DNA from: Nocardioides sp.
GTDB lineage: Bacteria > Actinomycetota > Actinomycetes > Propionibacteriales > Nocardioidaceae
DNA length: 37,893 bases
Direction of reading: 5' to 3'
Assembly (NCBI RefSeq): GCF_014360585.1
Contig: NZ_JACIXG010000050.1
Span: 1 to 37,893, forward strand
Positions 21,943 through 30,653 of this stretch are shown in pieces. The notes beneath the pieces were generated by a model. The model had not been told where the DNA came from and made no database searches. It saw only the letters and a list, made by a program, of their open reading frames with translations. A program made the translations under genes and the position numbers. Each line of letters starts with the position of its first letter. Positions within the stretch are counted from its first letter, which is position 1.

Positions 21943-23690
21943 GACGCTTCTCCTTCCGTCGGCCCCGTGTAGACCCGCACATCGCCGCTGTCGTCGAGCA
22001 TCGAGTCGAGCAGTGTCCGGGTGTACACGTGGCTGGGGCACTCGAGGATGTCTTGGACACCCCCGGTCTCGACGATCCGCCCAGACTGCATGACCGCGAC
22101 GCGGTCGCAGATATCGGCGACCACGCCGAAGTTGTGCGTGACGAGGAGGACGCCCATGCCGGACTCGGTACGCAAGTCTCGCAGCAGGTCGAGAACTTCG
22201 GCCTGAACCGTGACATCAAGCGCCGTCGTGGGCTCGTCAGCGATGAGTAGCTTGGGCTTACCGGCAACAGCTCCCGCGATGAGCACGCGCTGCGCCATGC
22301 CGCCCGAGATCTCGTGCGGGTAGGCGCGGAAGGTCGCCTCGGGATCAGGGATTCCCACTCGAGCGAGCAGATCGAGCGCACGCTCCTTCGCAGCCTGACG
22401 CGACATGCCCATTGCCATGCGCAGCGGCTCGGTCAGCTGATACCCGATGCGGTACGAAGGATCGAGGTTGTTGAGGGGCTCCTGCGGTACGTATGCGATG
22501 CCGGCACCACGCAGCTTGCGGCGCTGCTGCGGCGGGAGAGTGGTGAGTTCCATTCCCTCGAACCGCAACGATCCACGCGAGATCCACCCTCCGTCGGGCA
22601 GCAGGCCCAAGACAGAGAACGCCGTCTGCGACTTGCCGGATCCCGACTCACCGACGAGGCCGAGCACCTCGCCGGGGGCGACGTCGAGACTGACGTCGAA
22701 GACGACAGTGTTCTTTGCGTCGCCGATTCCATAGCTGACCTCGAGGTCCCGCACCGACAGCAGCGACGAGCGTCCCTCGTCGGCTGCATCGATCCGCTCA
22801 GTGCGGCCGGTTCGCACCGAGGCAGAGGATCCGCGGTCCTCGAGCGCGTCGCGCATCGCGTTACCGAGGAGGATGAGAGCCATTGTCGTGAGACCGATCC
22901 CGAGACTCGGCCAGAGAACGAGCGAAGGGTTGACGAAGATGCGCCGGAAGCCTTCGTTCAGCATACTTCCCCAAGAGGGAACGGAGGCGTCGGACAGGCC
23001 CAGGAACTCGAGGCCCGCCTGGATCGCGATCGCGATGCTCGCGAGCCGCGCGCTTTGGATGATCACAGGAGCACGGACGACGGTCACCACGTGACGACCG
23101 ATAATGCGCGCATCGCCCAGGCCCGAGACACGAGCGGCATCGACGTACAGCTCGCCCCGCACGCCCTGGACGGCAGCGCGGACGATGCGGAACACCGACG
23201 GCGACAGCAGGACGCCGAACACGGCCATCGAGATCCACACGGACGGCCCGGCGACAGCACGCACGGCGAGCAGTACCACGATGCCTGGGAGCGCCATGTT
23301 GAGGTTGGTGAACCAGTTCGCGACGGAGTCGAACCAGCCGCCGTAATAGCCTGCGACCAGTCCCGTGGGCAGGCCGATCAGCACCGCGACCATCAACGCG
23401 AGAACCGCGCCGGCGAGGTTGATCCGTGCGCCCCACAACAGGCGGCTGAGCACGTCCCTCCCCGACGAATCGGTGCCGAGCAGATGCTCTGTGCTCGAGG
23501 CCTGGAGTGCTTCGCGAAGGTCCGCGACGCCGGGGTCCGGCAACCCGAGGAACGGAACCGCGACGGCTCCGAGCACGATGAGGACGAGCACGACCGCGGA
23601 GGCGACACCGAGCGGGTTGCGCAGCAACCGACTGGTCGCGCCCTGGCCTCGCGTACGCGCCCGGGTTACGGATGTGGTTATCAGACTCAT
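21939..23690 (-). CDS. Fused ABC permease-ATPase (DppC-DppD)
   Basis: A 583-residue protein that joins two usual subunits. Residues 1-285 are a DppC/OppC-type permease: the N-terminal TM segment, LLGTDSSGRDVLSRLLWGAR, and the EAA loop DAARVSGLGDARIIGRHVV. Residues 308-583 are a DppD-type ATPase, with Walker A GESGSGKSQ at 347-355, the signature EISGGMAQRV and Walker B LLIADEPTTALD. A short charged linker (about 286-307) separates them. Such fusions occur in actinobacterial peptide-family transporters. It works with DppB, DppF and the lipoprotein binding protein encoded next to it. Both ends overlap the neighbouring genes by four bases. Confidence 0.92.
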   Translation of the reverse strand: MSLITTSVTRARTRGQGATSRLLRNPLGVASAVVLVLIVLGAVAVPFLGLPDPGVADLREALQASSTEHLLGTDSSGRDVLSRLLWGARINLAGAVLALMVAVLIGLPTGLVAGYYGGWFDSVANWFTNLNMALPGIVVLLAVRAVAGPSVWISMAVFGVLLSPSVFRIVRAAVQGVRGELYVDAARVSGLGDARIIGRHVVTVVRAPVIIQSARLASIAIAIQAGLEFLGLSDASVPSWGSMLNEGFRRIFVNPSLVLWPSLGIGLTTMALILLGNAMRDALEDRGSSASVRTGRTERIDAADEGRSSLLSVRDLEVSYGIGDAKNTVVFDVSLDVAPGEVLGLVGESGSGKSQTAFSVLGLLPDGGWISRGSLRFEGMELTTLPPQQRRKLRGAGIAYVPQEPLNNLDPSYRIGYQLTEPLRMAMGMSRQAAKERALDLLARVGIPDPEATFRAYPHEISGGMAQRVLIAGAVAGKPKLLIADEPTTALDVTVQAEVLDLLRDLRTESGMGVLLVTHNFGVVADICDRVAVMQSGRIVETGGVQDILECPSHVYTRTLLDSMLDDSGDVRVYTGPTEGEAS

Positions 23691-24625
23691 GAGAGGCGCA
23701 CCTTCGGGTTCAGCCAGGCGATGGCGAGATCGACGAGCAGGTTGACGACCACGACGATGACGACATAGGCGGTGACCGTGCCTAGCACGACGTGCACGTC
23801 GGAACGACCAGATGCCTGAACGGCGAGGCTGCCCAGTCCGGGCAGGGCGAAGATCTGCTCGATCACGACGGCGCCGCCGAGGATACCGACGACCTGTACG
23901 GCGAGCGAGGTGAGACCCGTCGTCGAGGCGTTGCGCAGCACATGGCCGAGCACGACACGGGTCTCCGACAGGCCGCGGCTGCGCAAGGTGCGGACGAAGT
24001 CCTGACGTAGCACCGCGATCATCGAGCTGCGCACCTGCTGGGCGACTCCCGCGACAGCGACGACCGTGAGCGCAAGGACCGGCAGCGTCATGCTGCGCGC
24101 CCACGCGGCGGGATCGGTGGAGAACTTGGTGTAGCCGGTGGCAGGGAAGATGCCGAGCTGGATCGCGAACAGCGTGACGAGGAACAGGGCGACGATGAAT
24201 GCGGGGAGTGCGTCGCCGAGGGTTGCGATGAACTGCAGGGCGCGGTCGAGCCACCCGCGCTTGATGGCTGCGGCCACGCCGATCGCGAAGCCGAGTACGC
24301 CGCTGAGGAGTGTCACAAGTACGACCAGCGCGACTGTGACGGGCATCCGCGCCGCGAGCGCAGCGGATACGGTCTGGGTGCTGTACAACGATGTGCCGAG
24401 GTCTCCGGTCAGCGCGCCGAGCAACCATTGCGTGTATTGAATGATGAGCGGCTGATCGAGGCCTAGCTCGGTGTTGAGTTGCGCTGCCTGTTCGGGCGTG
24501 GCGTTCTCACCCAGGACGTTGAATGCGATATCTCCAAATGCCGGTGAGAGCATGAGGAAGACAATGATCGACGCTCCGAACAGGAGCGACACCGCCGACC
24601 CGAGTCGTTTCACCAGAAAGCTCAT
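23687..24625 (-). CDS. ABC transporter permease (DppB/OppB type)
   Basis: A 312-residue inner-membrane permease of the peptide/nickel family with six hydrophobic segments. The N-terminal family signature (LGLDQPLIIQYTQWL, about 54-68) and the EAA-like loop LRSRGLSETRVVLGHVLRN are intact. It forms the channel with the permease half of the downstream fusion. It follows the binding-protein gene by 51 bases, and its stop overlaps the fusion start (ATGA). A ribosome-binding site, GGAGG, precedes the ATG by six bases. Confidence 0.92.
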   Translation of the reverse strand: MSFLVKRLGSAVSLLFGASIIVFLMLSPAFGDIAFNVLGENATPEQAAQLNTELGLDQPLIIQYTQWLLGALTGDLGTSLYSTQTVSAALAARMPVTVALVVLVTLLSGVLGFAIGVAAAIKRGWLDRALQFIATLGDALPAFIVALFLVTLFAIQLGIFPATGYTKFSTDPAAWARSMTLPVLALTVVAVAGVAQQVRSSMIAVLRQDFVRTLRSRGLSETRVVLGHVLRNASTTGLTSLAVQVVGILGGAVVIEQIFALPGLGSLAVQASGRSDVHVVLGTVTAYVVIVVVVNLLVDLAIAWLNPKVRLS

Positions 24626-24676
24626 GAGTTACCTCCGTCATGCGGGGTCGCAGACACTGCTGCGACCCCGCGCTGA

Positions 24677-26209
24677 TCAGTCGCCGGTCGGCGTGAAGTT
24701 GTAGATCGAAGGAACGGCTTGGCGCGTCTGGACCTCGACGTCGACCGTGTCGTCCCAAAGATTGAACGCCCCGGGGCGCGCGAGAGGTGCGAACCAGGCG
24801 TTCTCGACGATCCAGGTGTTGATCTCGCGTGCGACCTGCGGGCGCTCCTCTTCAGAGGCCGCGGGATACGCGTCGATAAGTTGTTGCAGCTCGGGGTCCG
24901 TCGATCCCAGCGGGTTCCACGAGGACCCCTCCTGAAGCAGGAACTTGACCGTCCCCCAGTCGGAGCGCTGCGCGAGTGTGAAGAAGGAGACGGCGTACTC
25001 GCCGCGCATCATCGACGGGATCGCCTCACCGGGGCCCCACTGCTCGGCCTTGACCGTGACTCCGACGTCCTTCCAGTTCTGGAAGATCGCGTCGTAGAGG
25101 ACGGGCTCGAATGTGGACGACGTCGGGAACGTGATGGTCATGTCCGTCGCTCCCGCCTGCTCCAGGAGCTCCTTGGCGCGCGCGGGGTCGTACTCGTACG
25201 CCGATTCGAGCTCCTCGTCGAAAGCGTTTGACTCCGGACCGTACACCTGTGAGGTGACTTCGCCGAGGCCTTCCCAACCGACCTCGACGAGCGCCTCGCG
25301 ATCGATGGCCAGTGAGAGCGCCTGACGCACACGAGGGTCGGCGAACTCGGGCTGGATCTCTCCGTCGCGGTCGAAGAAGAGCACGCCGGCCCAGTTGACG
25401 GTGAAGTCCTCGGCCATGTTGAGGCCGGACCCGGTTGCCTGCACGGCCGAGGCGGCCCGGTTGAGGATCGTGAAGTTCACCTGACCCGACGTCAACGCGT
25501 TGAGGCGTGCGGTCTCGTCGGCGAGCAACTGGAACTCGACCCGATCGTAGGGAAGCTGCTCGCCCCAATAGTCATCGTTGCGGGCGAAAGCGATCGTCGA
25601 TCCGGCGACCGATGCGCTGGTGTCGAGGGTGTAGGGCCCGGATCCGGCGGGGGCTGTGTCGATGGATCCATCGGCCAGCGCGGCTGGGCTGCCCATGTAT
25701 CCGCCGGCGTTGGCGAGGCTTTCGGGCAGGTCGGGGTCGGGGGCCGACAAGTGCAGGACGACGGTGTGAGGGTCGGCAACCTCAGCGCTCTCGACGGCGC
25801 TGAGGTTGCCGAGCATCGGGCCGTTGGCCTTCTTGAAGTGCTCGATGTTGGCAACGACCGCCTCGGCGTCGAATGAAGCGCCGTCGGTGAACGTCACGTC
25901 GTCGCGGAGCTGCAGGGTGAGGTCGAGCTCGTCGTCGCTCCACGTCCACTCGGTGGCGAGCATCGGGCTGAGTTCGCCGTTCGGCTCACGCTTGATGAGA
26001 GTGTCATAGAGCGACTGGTAGATCGGCGCAAGGTGGCCCTCGTTGGCCTGCGCCGGATCCCAGCTGGTGGGCTCGAGGAGCGCACCGATCGAGAGCAGGG
26101 GCGCGGTGCCGTCGGCGTTCCCTGCGGGTTCGCCTGATGAACCGCAGGCAGTGAGGGCAAGGGCCATGGCTGCGGCCGCGGCTATGGACATGATTCGGGT
26201 GGTGCGCAT
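24677..26209 (-). CDS. Solute-binding lipoprotein (SBP family 5)
   Basis: A 510-residue extracytoplasmic binding protein of the peptide/nickel transporter family. It has a lipoprotein signal: basic n-region, alanine-rich h-region and lipobox LTAC with Cys22. Family 5 landmarks include LEPTSWDPAQANEGHLAPIY near the start and VRQALSLAIDREALVEVGWEG in the middle. It should be anchored outside the membrane and hand its ligand to the Dpp-like permease encoded downstream. ATG 26209 is chosen because it begins the signal peptide and has an AGGAG seven bases upstream. It is the first gene of the sulfatase operon and diverges from two more sulfatase genes. Confidence 0.93.
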   Translation of the reverse strand: MRTTRIMSIAAAAAMALALTACGSSGEPAGNADGTAPLLSIGALLEPTSWDPAQANEGHLAPIYQSLYDTLIKREPNGELSPMLATEWTWSDDELDLTLQLRDDVTFTDGASFDAEAVVANIEHFKKANGPMLGNLSAVESAEVADPHTVVLHLSAPDPDLPESLANAGGYMGSPAALADGSIDTAPAGSGPYTLDTSASVAGSTIAFARNDDYWGEQLPYDRVEFQLLADETARLNALTSGQVNFTILNRAASAVQATGSGLNMAEDFTVNWAGVLFFDRDGEIQPEFADPRVRQALSLAIDREALVEVGWEGLGEVTSQVYGPESNAFDEELESAYEYDPARAKELLEQAGATDMTITFPTSSTFEPVLYDAIFQNWKDVGVTVKAEQWGPGEAIPSMMRGEYAVSFFTLAQRSDWGTVKFLLQEGSSWNPLGSTDPELQQLIDAYPAASEEERPQVAREINTWIVENAWFAPLARPGAFNLWDDTVDVEVQTRQAVPSIYNFTPTGD

Positions 26210-26271
26210 GGCGTCTCCTGACGTCGTCGTGTGGAGCCGGTCGGGGGCTGCGATTCCGCCGATCTTGTGGA

Positions 26272-26301
26272 AGACTAAATGCCGTTCAGTGGTTTTGGCA
26301 A
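26272..26301 (-). promoter_or_regulatory. Candidate promoter and TetR-type operator of the sulfatase operon
   Basis: On the minus strand TTGCCA (26296-26301) and TAGTCT (26272-26277) lie 18 bases apart, ahead of the binding-protein gene. The imperfect palindrome TAAATGCCGTTCA (26276-26288) lies in the spacer; 8 of its 12 non-central positions are symmetric. The TetR half of the GH3 fusion is the only regulator encoded in the operon and could bind here, also controlling the divergent sulfatase genes. Confidence 0.35.
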
Positions 26302-26319
26302 CGGTGCAGAAGGACGACA

Positions 26320-27966
26320 ATGACGAAGACTTCGCCGAACATCGTGTGGATCTCGACCCACGACATCAACCCGCACCTGGGCTCCTACCAGGGCCTCTGG
26401 CCAGACGCGGATCAGCCGTCGACGCCCCGCCTCGACCGGCTCGCACGCGAGGGTGTGCGCTTCGATCAGGCGTTTGCCGCGGCCCCCGTGTGCGCGCCCG
26501 CTCGCTCTGCGATCATGACCGGGTGCTATCCGATCTCTATCGGCACCATGCACATGCGCACGAAGGCCGTGCCGCCCGACGAGGTGCGACTCGTCAGCGA
26601 GCAGTTCCGGAAGTCCGGTTACTACGCCACCAACAACTGGTTCACCGACTTCCAGGTAGATACGCCACCGACCGCGTTCGACGACTGCTCGCCGGGTGCC
26701 CACTGGCGCAACCGCCCTGAGGGCAGCCCGTTCTTCGCTTCGTTCCACAGCCTCATCACGCACGAGTCGCGCATCTATGGCGACGCCGCTTACGCCGCCG
26801 AGACGGAGGAGCTCTCAGCGGAAGAGCGTGTGAATCCCGACTCGACGAGCTTTCCGCCCTATCATCCCGACACCGAGCCGTTCCGTCGCGCATGGGCGCG
26901 CTATTACGACCTCACCACTGCGATGGACGCGTGGGTGGGGAGGATCCTGGATGAGCTCGAAGAAGACGGCTTGACAGAGGACACGCTCGTCGTGTTCTGG
27001 AGCGACCACGGCGCGAGCTTCCCGCGCGCCAAACGCTGGGCGAACGAGGCCGGGCTGCGCGTGCCCCTGCTCGCGCGGTGGCCAGGAAGAATCGCGGCCG
27101 GATCCACCCGCGACGAGGTGGTGCAGACGATGGACCTCGCCCCTACGATCCTTGCCGCCGCAGGCCTCGACATCCCCGCCCACATGCACGGAACGCCACT
27201 ATTCGATGCCGCCGGCTCCGACCTACCCGCGGCGCCGTACGCCTTTGGCGCACGCGACCGGATGGATGCACAGGAAGACGCGGTGCGCACCGTGCGCGAC
27301 CATCGCTTCCGCTACACCCTGAATCTGCATCCCGACCGGTCCGGCATGCAGTACAACTACTATCCCGACCACCTCGACACGTGGGGCGAGCTGCGCCGTC
27401 TCGTGCACGAGGAGGGACAACGCCTCTCGTTCGGGGAGGCCCCGTCCATCCTGACCGATCTGCAGCGTTCCATCCTCACAGTGCCGCGCCCCGAGGAGGA
27501 GCTCTACGACATCGCAGTCGACCCGCACGAAACATCGAACCTCGCCGCCGACCCTGAATACGCCGACGTCAAGCAGCGTCTCCGCCGCGCGCTCGATCAG
27601 TGGCGCGCCACGTACGGTGACCTCGGGACCATGCCTGAGCGCGAGCTCCTCGATCAGTGGCGCCCGGGCGGAGTGCCCCGCAGGACCGCGACCCCAGAGG
27701 TCACCGTCACTGACGGGCGAGTCACGGTCTCGTGTGCGACACCCGCCGCGTCGATCGGGTGGACGACGATGCCGCCGGCCGAGCCACGCGATCTCACTCC
27801 CGTCGAACAGCAGACCGGGTCACCGGTGCAGGACGGCAGGCACTGGCACGTGTATGCGGATCCCTTCCTCCTTCCTGAAGGCGCCGATGTGTGGATCGCG
27901 GCGTGGCGGCTCGGCTACGCGCCCAGCAACGAGGTGCGTCTCGAGCTGACGGACGGAGAGGCCTGA
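26320..27966 (+). CDS. Type I sulfatase (Cys type), second of three; sulfamidase-like
   Basis: A 548-residue sulfatase. The metal site near the start is IVWISTHDINPHLGSY, with His-Asp instead of the common Asp-Asp, a pattern I associate with N-sulfoglucosamine sulfohydrolase-like proteins. The modification motif is CAPAR with Cys58. FHSLITHES and FWSDHGASFPRAKRWANEAG hold further metal and substrate residues. After the sulfatase fold (to about 440), a C-terminal beta-rich region of about 100 residues (TPEVTVTDGRVTVSC) looks like an accessory domain. No signal peptide. A ribosome-binding site, GAAGGAC, lies six bases before the ATG. Its stop overlaps the third sulfatase gene (TGATG), so the two are coupled. 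Confidence 0.92.
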   Translation: MTKTSPNIVWISTHDINPHLGSYQGLWPDADQPSTPRLDRLAREGVRFDQAFAAAPVCAPARSAIMTGCYPISIGTMHMRTKAVPPDEVRLVSEQFRKSGYYATNNWFTDFQVDTPPTAFDDCSPGAHWRNRPEGSPFFASFHSLITHESRIYGDAAYAAETEELSAEERVNPDSTSFPPYHPDTEPFRRAWARYYDLTTAMDAWVGRILDELEEDGLTEDTLVVFWSDHGASFPRAKRWANEAGLRVPLLARWPGRIAAGSTRDEVVQTMDLAPTILAAAGLDIPAHMHGTPLFDAAGSDLPAAPYAFGARDRMDAQEDAVRTVRDHRFRYTLNLHPDRSGMQYNYYPDHLDTWGELRRLVHEEGQRLSFGEAPSILTDLQRSILTVPRPEEELYDIAVDPHETSNLAADPEYADVKQRLRRALDQWRATYGDLGTMPERELLDQWRPGGVPRRTATPEVTVTDGRVTVSCATPAASIGWTTMPPAEPRDLTPVEQQTGSPVQDGRHWHVYADPFLLPEGADVWIAAWRLGYAPSNEVRLELTDGEA

Positions 27967-29702
27967 TGCGCGCGATCATCCTCATGTTCGACAGTCTCAA
28001 CCGGCGTATGGTCCCGCCGTACAGCCACCTCGCCAACTTACCGAACTTCGCGCGCCTCGCCGAGCGCTCCGTCGCGTTCGACCGTTTCTACGCCGGGTCC
28101 TTGCCGTGCATGCCCGCCCGACGTGAGCTGCACACCGGACGGCACAACTTCCTGCACCGCAGTTGGGGCCCACTTGAGCCATTCGACGACTCGATGCCCG
28201 AGATGCTCGCTCAGGCGGGGGTCCACACTCATCTCGCGTCGGACCATCAGCACTACTGGGAGGACGGCGGTGCGACCTATCACACCCGGTACAGCACGTG
28301 GGAGTTCTTCCGCGGGCAGGAGGGGGATCCTTGGAAGGGCGTCGTCGACCGCGTCGATCCACGGCAGAACCTCGTGGTGCGGATGCGTTCGCAGGACGAG
28401 ATCAACCGTACGTACATGGCGACGGAGGCGGAGCACTCCCAGACCCGCACGGTGGACGCGGGGATCGAGTTCATCGCGACGAACGCCCGCGCCGATCGCT
28501 GGATGCTGCAGCTCGAGCTCTTCGACCCACATGAGCCGTTCTTCGCCGCGGAGCGCTTCCGCGAGCGCCGTGGGCTCACGGACGAGCCGGTGTTCGACTG
28601 GCCGCCGTACCAGAAGGTGACCGAAGACGACGCCGACGTTCGGGCCGCCCGCGAGGAGTACCGCGCACTGCTCGACATGTGCGATGCCTCTCTCGGCCGG
28701 GTCCTGGACGCGATGGACGAACACGCACTGTGGGATGACACGCTGCTGATCGTCAACACCGACCACGGCTTCATGCTGGGCGAGCGCGGCTGGTGGTCGA
28801 AGTCAATCCAGCCCTGGTACAACGAGCTCGTGCATCTGCCGATGTACCTGTGGGATCCGCGCTCCGGACGGCGTAACGAGCGTGATGACCGGCTCGTCCG
28901 CACGATCGACATCCCTGTCACCGTGCTCGACTTCTTCGGCATCTCCCCGACCTCCGACATGCAGGGCCAGCCGTTGTCATCGGCTGCGGAGGCGAAGTCG
29001 ACGACGTTGTTCGGCAAACACGGCGAACACGTGAACATCACGGATGGGCGCTATGTATACATGCGCTCGTCCGCACGGGCTGACAACACACCGCTCGAGG
29101 AGTTCACCCTCATGCCGACGCATATGCGCTGGCGCTTCTCGCCGGGCGAGCTTGCCGCATGGGAGCCCGCGGAGGCGTTCTCCTTCACGAAGGGGCTGCG
29201 CACGATCCGCGTGGAGGTGGCCCCCGCGTGGCTGAGCTCATGGCAGCACGGAACCCAGCTGTTCGATCTGGAGTCGGATCCGGATCAGCGCGACCCGATC
29301 GTCGACGACGCCGAGGAGCTGAGGATGGCGCAGATGCTCGTCGAGGCGATGCGCGAGAACGACGCGCCGCTGAGCCAGTTCGAAAGGCTCGGGCTGCCGG
29401 CGACGGGGAACGTCGGGACCGAGCATCTTCTGGCGGGCGCACACCGCGAGCGCGTTCTGGCGCGATCCGAGGCACTTCCTCGGTTGAGCGAACTGGCAGC
29501 ACCGGAGCGCATGCTGGAGCCGCTCGCTCGCCTGCTCAGCGACGTCCGTGCGTGCGAGATCGTGCGCCGCCACGCGCCGGATCTCGTCGACGCGGAACTC
29601 GTCGGCCTGCCGCCTACGGCGAGCCTGCTGACGATCGCGGCACGTGCCGGCATCTCGGCCGCGGCGTTCCGCGCGCTCGACGCGGACCTCGCGGGAATGT
29701 GA
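27966..29702 (+). CDS. Type I sulfatase (Cys type), third of three
   Basis: A 578-residue sulfatase. The first metal site reads AIILMFDSLNRRM, with Asp-Ser in place of Asp-Asp. The modification motif is CMPAR with Cys48, in the context TGRHNFLHRSWGPLEPFD. LQLELFDPHEPFF and IVNTDHGFMLGERGWWSKS supply further active-site residues. This set is typical of a distinct S1 subgroup whose substrates are mostly undescribed. After about residue 480 a helical extension of about 100 residues (LSELAAPERMLEPLARLL) follows the catalytic fold. There is no signal peptide. The start overlaps the second sulfatase stop; the third gene ends the plus-strand pair, 90 bases before the GntR gene. Confidence 0.92.
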   Translation: MRAIILMFDSLNRRMVPPYSHLANLPNFARLAERSVAFDRFYAGSLPCMPARRELHTGRHNFLHRSWGPLEPFDDSMPEMLAQAGVHTHLASDHQHYWEDGGATYHTRYSTWEFFRGQEGDPWKGVVDRVDPRQNLVVRMRSQDEINRTYMATEAEHSQTRTVDAGIEFIATNARADRWMLQLELFDPHEPFFAAERFRERRGLTDEPVFDWPPYQKVTEDDADVRAAREEYRALLDMCDASLGRVLDAMDEHALWDDTLLIVNTDHGFMLGERGWWSKSIQPWYNELVHLPMYLWDPRSGRRNERDDRLVRTIDIPVTVLDFFGISPTSDMQGQPLSSAAEAKSTTLFGKHGEHVNITDGRYVYMRSSARADNTPLEEFTLMPTHMRWRFSPGELAAWEPAEAFSFTKGLRTIRVEVAPAWLSSWQHGTQLFDLESDPDQRDPIVDDAEELRMAQMLVEAMRENDAPLSQFERLGLPATGNVGTEHLLAGAHRERVLARSEALPRLSELAAPERMLEPLARLLSDVRACEIVRRHAPDLVDAELVGLPPTASLLTIAARAGISAAAFRALDADLAGM

Positions 29703-29791
29703 CCTTTCGAAACGCGCTGCACCGCCCGATCGCAGAAGGCGGCATCTCCCGCGCGCGTACTCAGCTCCACCGCTAGGCAATCCTCGGCTGG

Positions 29792-30466
29792 CTACCTACC
29801 CCCGGACGGCTCCCAACGCGACGAGGCAACCTCGCGCACGGCATCAAGGACGCTCGCGAGGTGCTCGCGCACGGCCCGGTTCGCGGCGGTGGGGTCACGC
29901 CGGGCCAGCGCCTCGATGATCGCGAGGTGCTGGGGCAGCGAGATCTGCGAGCGGCCGGGTCGGTAGGCGAGCCGATACTGGTGACGCACGCTCCGGCCCT
30001 GGAGTCGGGCGATCGTCTCTGCCGCGACCTTCTGCCCGGAGATGGCGATGAAACGCTCGTCGAGCCGGGTGTTGAGCCGGGAGTAGGTGCCCACGTCGCC
30101 GGAGGCGACCGCGGCCGACATGTCCTCGCCGAGCTGGCGCAGCTCGGCGATCTCCTCGTCGGTGATCTTCTCGGCGGCCTTGGCCGCACAGAGCGCCTCG
30201 ACAGCGGCGCGGACCTCGATGATCTCGACCGCCTCCTCGATGCTGACCACCCGCACCCGGGCGCCGCGATTGGCGATCCGCTCGACCAGGCCCTCATGGG
30301 TGAGGTCGATCAGAGCCCCGCGCACGGCACCGCGGCTGGCACCCAGCCACTCGGAGAGCTCGGCTTCCACCAAGCGCTGGCCAGCGACGAGTTCACCGTC
30401 GAGGATGTCGCGGCGGATCGCATCCACCACGTCGCTCTGAGTTGCCTGGGTCGGCGAGACCGCCAC
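29792..30466 (-). CDS. GntR-family regulator, FCD type
   Basis: A 224-residue repressor. The N-terminal winged helix (about 10-75) contains QRLVEAELSEWLGASRGAVRGALIDL, here with GAVRGAL in place of the common PVREAL. The C-terminal FCD helical domain (about 85-215), which usually binds a metal and a carboxylate ligand, includes RAAVEALCAAKAAE and the histidine in LPQHLAIIEALARRD. GTG 30466 is chosen for the AAGGAGG seven bases upstream; earlier in-frame codons lie inside the operator region. It is divergent from the 4-oxalomesaconate operon. Palindromes ATTGT-N2-ACAAT and GATTG-N4-CAATC in the shared region are likely operators, so it probably represses both itself and the operon until a pathway acid binds. 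Confidence 0.92.
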   Translation of the reverse strand: MAVSPTQATQSDVVDAIRRDILDGELVAGQRLVEAELSEWLGASRGAVRGALIDLTHEGLVERIANRGARVRVVSIEEAVEIIEVRAAVEALCAAKAAEKITDEEIAELRQLGEDMSAAVASGDVGTYSRLNTRLDERFIAISGQKVAAETIARLQGRSVRHQYRLAYRPGRSQISLPQHLAIIEALARRDPTAANRAVREHLASVLDAVREVASSRWEPSGGR

Positions 30467-30502
30467 ATTTCCTCCTTGGTCAGGTGACCACAGCGTACCA
30501 AA

Positions 30503-30580
30503 ATTGTTGACAATCCTGCGAGACGATCGCCGACGGCTTCGGGAGCTCCAACGCGATCTTTGACCAGATTGCAAACAATC
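30503..30580. promoter_or_regulatory. GntR operators in the divergent control region
   Basis: Two inverted repeats lie between gntR and the lig operon: ATTGT-TG-ACAAT at 30503-30514 and GATTG-CAAA-CAATC at 30567-30580. Both have the ATTGT/ACAAT-like half-sites common for FCD-type GntR regulators. Their 53-base upstream-to-upstream distance, about five helical turns, would allow cooperative binding. A TTGACC starting at 30560 and TATGGT at 30593 could be parts of plus-strand promoters, but I cannot fix one. Confidence 0.6.
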
Positions 30581-30653
30581 TTGTTGATGATCTATGGTCT
30601 GTGACGCGCGTCATGAGATGCGCGTCTCGCGTTGCACGAAGAAGGAGCCGCCC

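Noticed and set aside
30594..30653. Earlier start codon for ligU at 30594
   Set aside because: The added residues are unlike the family, while ATG 30654 has an AAGGAG at the right distance and begins where PrpF homology begins.
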